Made by a program: the position numbers and the translations under genes. Shown here one piece after another: positions 33,563-35,585 of a stretch of DNA of 35,585 bases; position 1 is the first letter of the stretch, and each line of letters begins with the position of its first letter. The stretch is from the NCBI RefSeq assembly GCF_000485595.1, contig NW_014577273.1, positions 169,461-205,045 on the forward strand, read 5' to 3'. Source of the stretch: Priapulus caudatus (lineage: Eukaryota > Priapulida > Priapulimorpha > Priapulimorphida > Priapulidae). Below the pieces are notes generated by a model. It was not told the origin of the DNA and did not search any database. It was given only the letters and a program-made list of their open reading frames with translations.

Positions 33563-35536
33563 CCTTAATAAAATCAATAAAAATTGGTCAGTCCTGAACT
33601 GCGGGACGGACTGCCATTTCCAACAGCGCTTCCACGAATGTCGTCGGTCTTCGGTAATGATGTGATATCCGTCTTTCAGCTGAAATATTGTACCACGCGC
33701 AGGAAGGTTGCATGGTTATCCTGCTTATGATTACGGTAAGAATGCGAAATGATACGTCTGGCCAGAGAAACATAAATTTTGCTACGCTTGCCAAGGCAGC
33801 AAAATATTCACTTGCAGACACATATAGGAGTTGGTCGAAATATCACTGCTGTTTAGTTCCAGTATATCAATAACATATTGTTGTGTAAGTACATTACTTG
33901 CGCAAGACCATAAGATGCGCAAAAAGGGATTAAGGATAATTTCAATATATTTTTGCCGGACGGTCTTTATTATTGTTAGCATTTCTCCTACGTATCTTTG
34001 CCAAACTGAGGCAAGGGCAGTTTTCGCACTGGGGAAAAAAGCCTATGCGGTGGCGTCATCTAGCGGTAAATAGATTATAAATTGCTACTGATTATTTGAA
34101 ATGATGTTCAAAAGCTTCCTGCAAAATATTTCCGCGATTTCTGCAGTATTCAATTTTTGTTGCTGTTTCGCTCGATTGCATGTTGTAGATTAATTCCACC
34201 AAGGAAGTTATATGTGATCAGCGACGTTGAAAATGTAATCCATGTCTGGAAATAAATCTTGATCGTATCAGGAACAACGCAAAATTTTCATTTCCACGCG
34301 GGATAACTATACTATATACAAAAGGTAAGCATCGCAACGATGCTCTTCATAATAATATCGAAATTCGCATCTTGTATTTTCCCGTTTCTTGCGTTTTTGT
34401 TTAGATTATGACGTGATGAACATGGGGCGCCATCTGGCGCTTAACATTTCACTGAATCAGGTTTAATCGTTATCGATAAAGCCATGCGTATCTACTCTAC
34501 TACTCCCCATGTGTATTGCATGCGTTCCCATTCGCATAGCGCATACGCATGCGTTTAGGATGTGGCATTACGTGGACGTAAGCCGCTTACATCCGCTTGC
34601 GCCCTAACAACGACATAATCAAGAGCTGTCATGTATCTCGTGTATCTCATGTATCGTAGCTGTCATGTATCTCGCTGTCACACACGACAGACGAGCACAT
34701 TCAGGGACACTACTCGAACCGCCGTAGGTCTGCCCTGACAAACCCAAAACTACTTTAACACACACATCACCCGCCTACCACCATGACCATGGTCTCTTGG
34801 AGGCGGTGACCCCAACTGGCTGCCCCTTAATTCTACAGGAAAAATTTAAAATTATGCCTGATATAATATATGCGAATAGCCCTAAAATAAATTGAATTAA
34901 TCATTTTAAATAAAGTGTTATTAACAAAAAGGTCTGTTAAATTGACTACGTCACGAATTTTCTATGGTGTATATTTGTAAAAAAAGTTGTTTCCATTTTT
35001 TTTACATTAAAAGTAAGTACTAACGTGACTAAATGTATCGTCAATTTCTTACCTGATAAGATTGTTTCTCAACTAGTTAAAAATCCAAAAAAACCTGGAC
35101 GATTTGATATTACGATCCTGATATGAATTGCTTGCTATGGGCTATGTATGAGTCACAAATGTATGTTTACATCAAACAATATAGTAAAATAGGAAGTATA
35201 ATGCAGCAGTTTAACCATAAAACGTGAACAGAATTACATACATTTTGTGAAAAAATAGAAATATTTTTTTACTTTTACTATTTACGGTGACGTAATCACT
35301 TTAAGTATAATCACATCAACGTGTGATATCATTAAATTAAAAATGCAATGTAAAATTATTTATGATAATTTGATCAATGATAAATTTGATATAACCGTAA
35401 AAAGGGTTTCCCTCGTCATTACCTACTTAGATTACGAAATTTTACTCCCCGACCCCAATATATATAATTACCAACCATTAATAACAACAATTAAGCTAGC
35501 CCACCTCCAATTACCGTTTCAACAACCTGATTCAAC

Positions 35537-35538
<2 letters not shown>
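33563..35538. other. AT-rich unique DNA, no gene recognised
   Basis: A 33660-33873 plus frame follows an acceptor-like GTCTTTCAG; its VILLMITVRMRN and later AKAAKYS faintly recall an insect odorant-receptor end, but not enough to call. CTCF-like GCGCCATCTGGCGC (34427-34440) and GGCGTCATCTAGCGG (34052-34066) are noted. 34628-34680 repeats CTGTCATGTATCTCG twice. Nothing was seen in 34850-35538. Confidence 0.4.
34427..34440. promoter_or_regulatory. CTCF-like near-palindrome
   Basis: GCGCCATCTGGCGC resembles the reverse of the CTCF core (GCGCCMYCTRGTGG) with one difference, and is palindromic except for its two central bases. A related CGCCCTCTAGCGG is at 10386-10398. Binding is inferred only. 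Confidence 0.25.

Positions 35539-35581
<43 letters not shown>
35539..35581. repeat. (AT)n microsatellite at the right edge
   Basis: About 21 AT units, ending shortly before the window edge. Confidence 0.97.
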
Positions 35582-35582
<1 letters not shown>

Positions 35583-35585
35583 TAC

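Noticed and set aside
33660-33873. Resemblance to the last exon of an insect odorant receptor
   Set aside because: Only a few positions (LLM, TSG, a Lys and a Ser) agree and the diagnostic C-terminal pattern is missing.

Overview
The window looks like ordinary, gene-poor animal DNA, most likely from an arthropod and probably an insect. It is about 60% AT and full of micro- and minisatellites. It has spliced-gene signals (GTGAGT/GTAAGT donors, TATA plus initiator promoters) and no bacterial-style operons. The insect assignment rests on one recognisable gene, an exon of an arthropod-like neuropeptide F (NPF) precursor. No species can be named from the sequence alone.

The one confident coding feature is short and easy to miss. 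At 3875-4044 on the minus strand, an ATG opens a signal peptide followed by a peptide ending in YLKDMERIWATLARPR. The exon stops at a GTGAGT donor placed inside the penultimate arginine codon (phase 2), the position where introns are classically found in NPY/NPF genes. The remaining exon (Phe-Gly-dibasic and C-peptide) was not found between 1 and 3868, so it probably lies beyond the left edge. A TATA-like box overlapping a perfect octamer ATGCAAAT lies just upstream (4117-4131).

Two further promoter/first-exon signatures are inferred. One is on the plus strand: CCAAT, TATA-like box, start near 8948, donor at 9049. The other is on the minus strand: a perfect NRF-1/Ewg-type site, TATAAAA, an initiator near 16670 and donor AAG|GTAAGT at 16632-16637. 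The minus one points toward NPF 12.6 kb away and could be a distal alternative NPF promoter or belong to an unseen gene.

Mobile-element remains include a likely LINE C-terminal relic (minus, about 19100-19366), a weaker reverse-transcriptase-like relic (plus, 3028-3285), and a 407-bp foldback element (24509-24915) whose inverted arms carry a heptamer array and are flanked by TA.

Layout: tetranucleotide repeat (1-212); unique DNA with an acidic hexamer repeat (1919-2182); NPF exon (about 3.9 kb); 38-bp repeats (4.6 kb); (ATCC)n (5.4-6.0 kb); 59-bp and 26-bp minisatellites (6.7-7.95 kb); plus-strand promoter (8.9 kb); largely featureless DNA and CA tracts (9-14.1 kb); minus-strand promoter (16.7 kb); mixed microsatellites and LINE relic (18.6-20.7 kb); quiet DNA with the foldback element (20.7-26.9 kb); GT tracts (26.9 and 30.7 kb); a 1.75-kb (TCTA)n block (31.75-33.5 kb); quiet AT-rich DNA to the end. 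Almost all open reading frames of 60-320 codons here are simple-repeat translations or chance frames. All similarity statements come from reading motifs by eye; no search was run.
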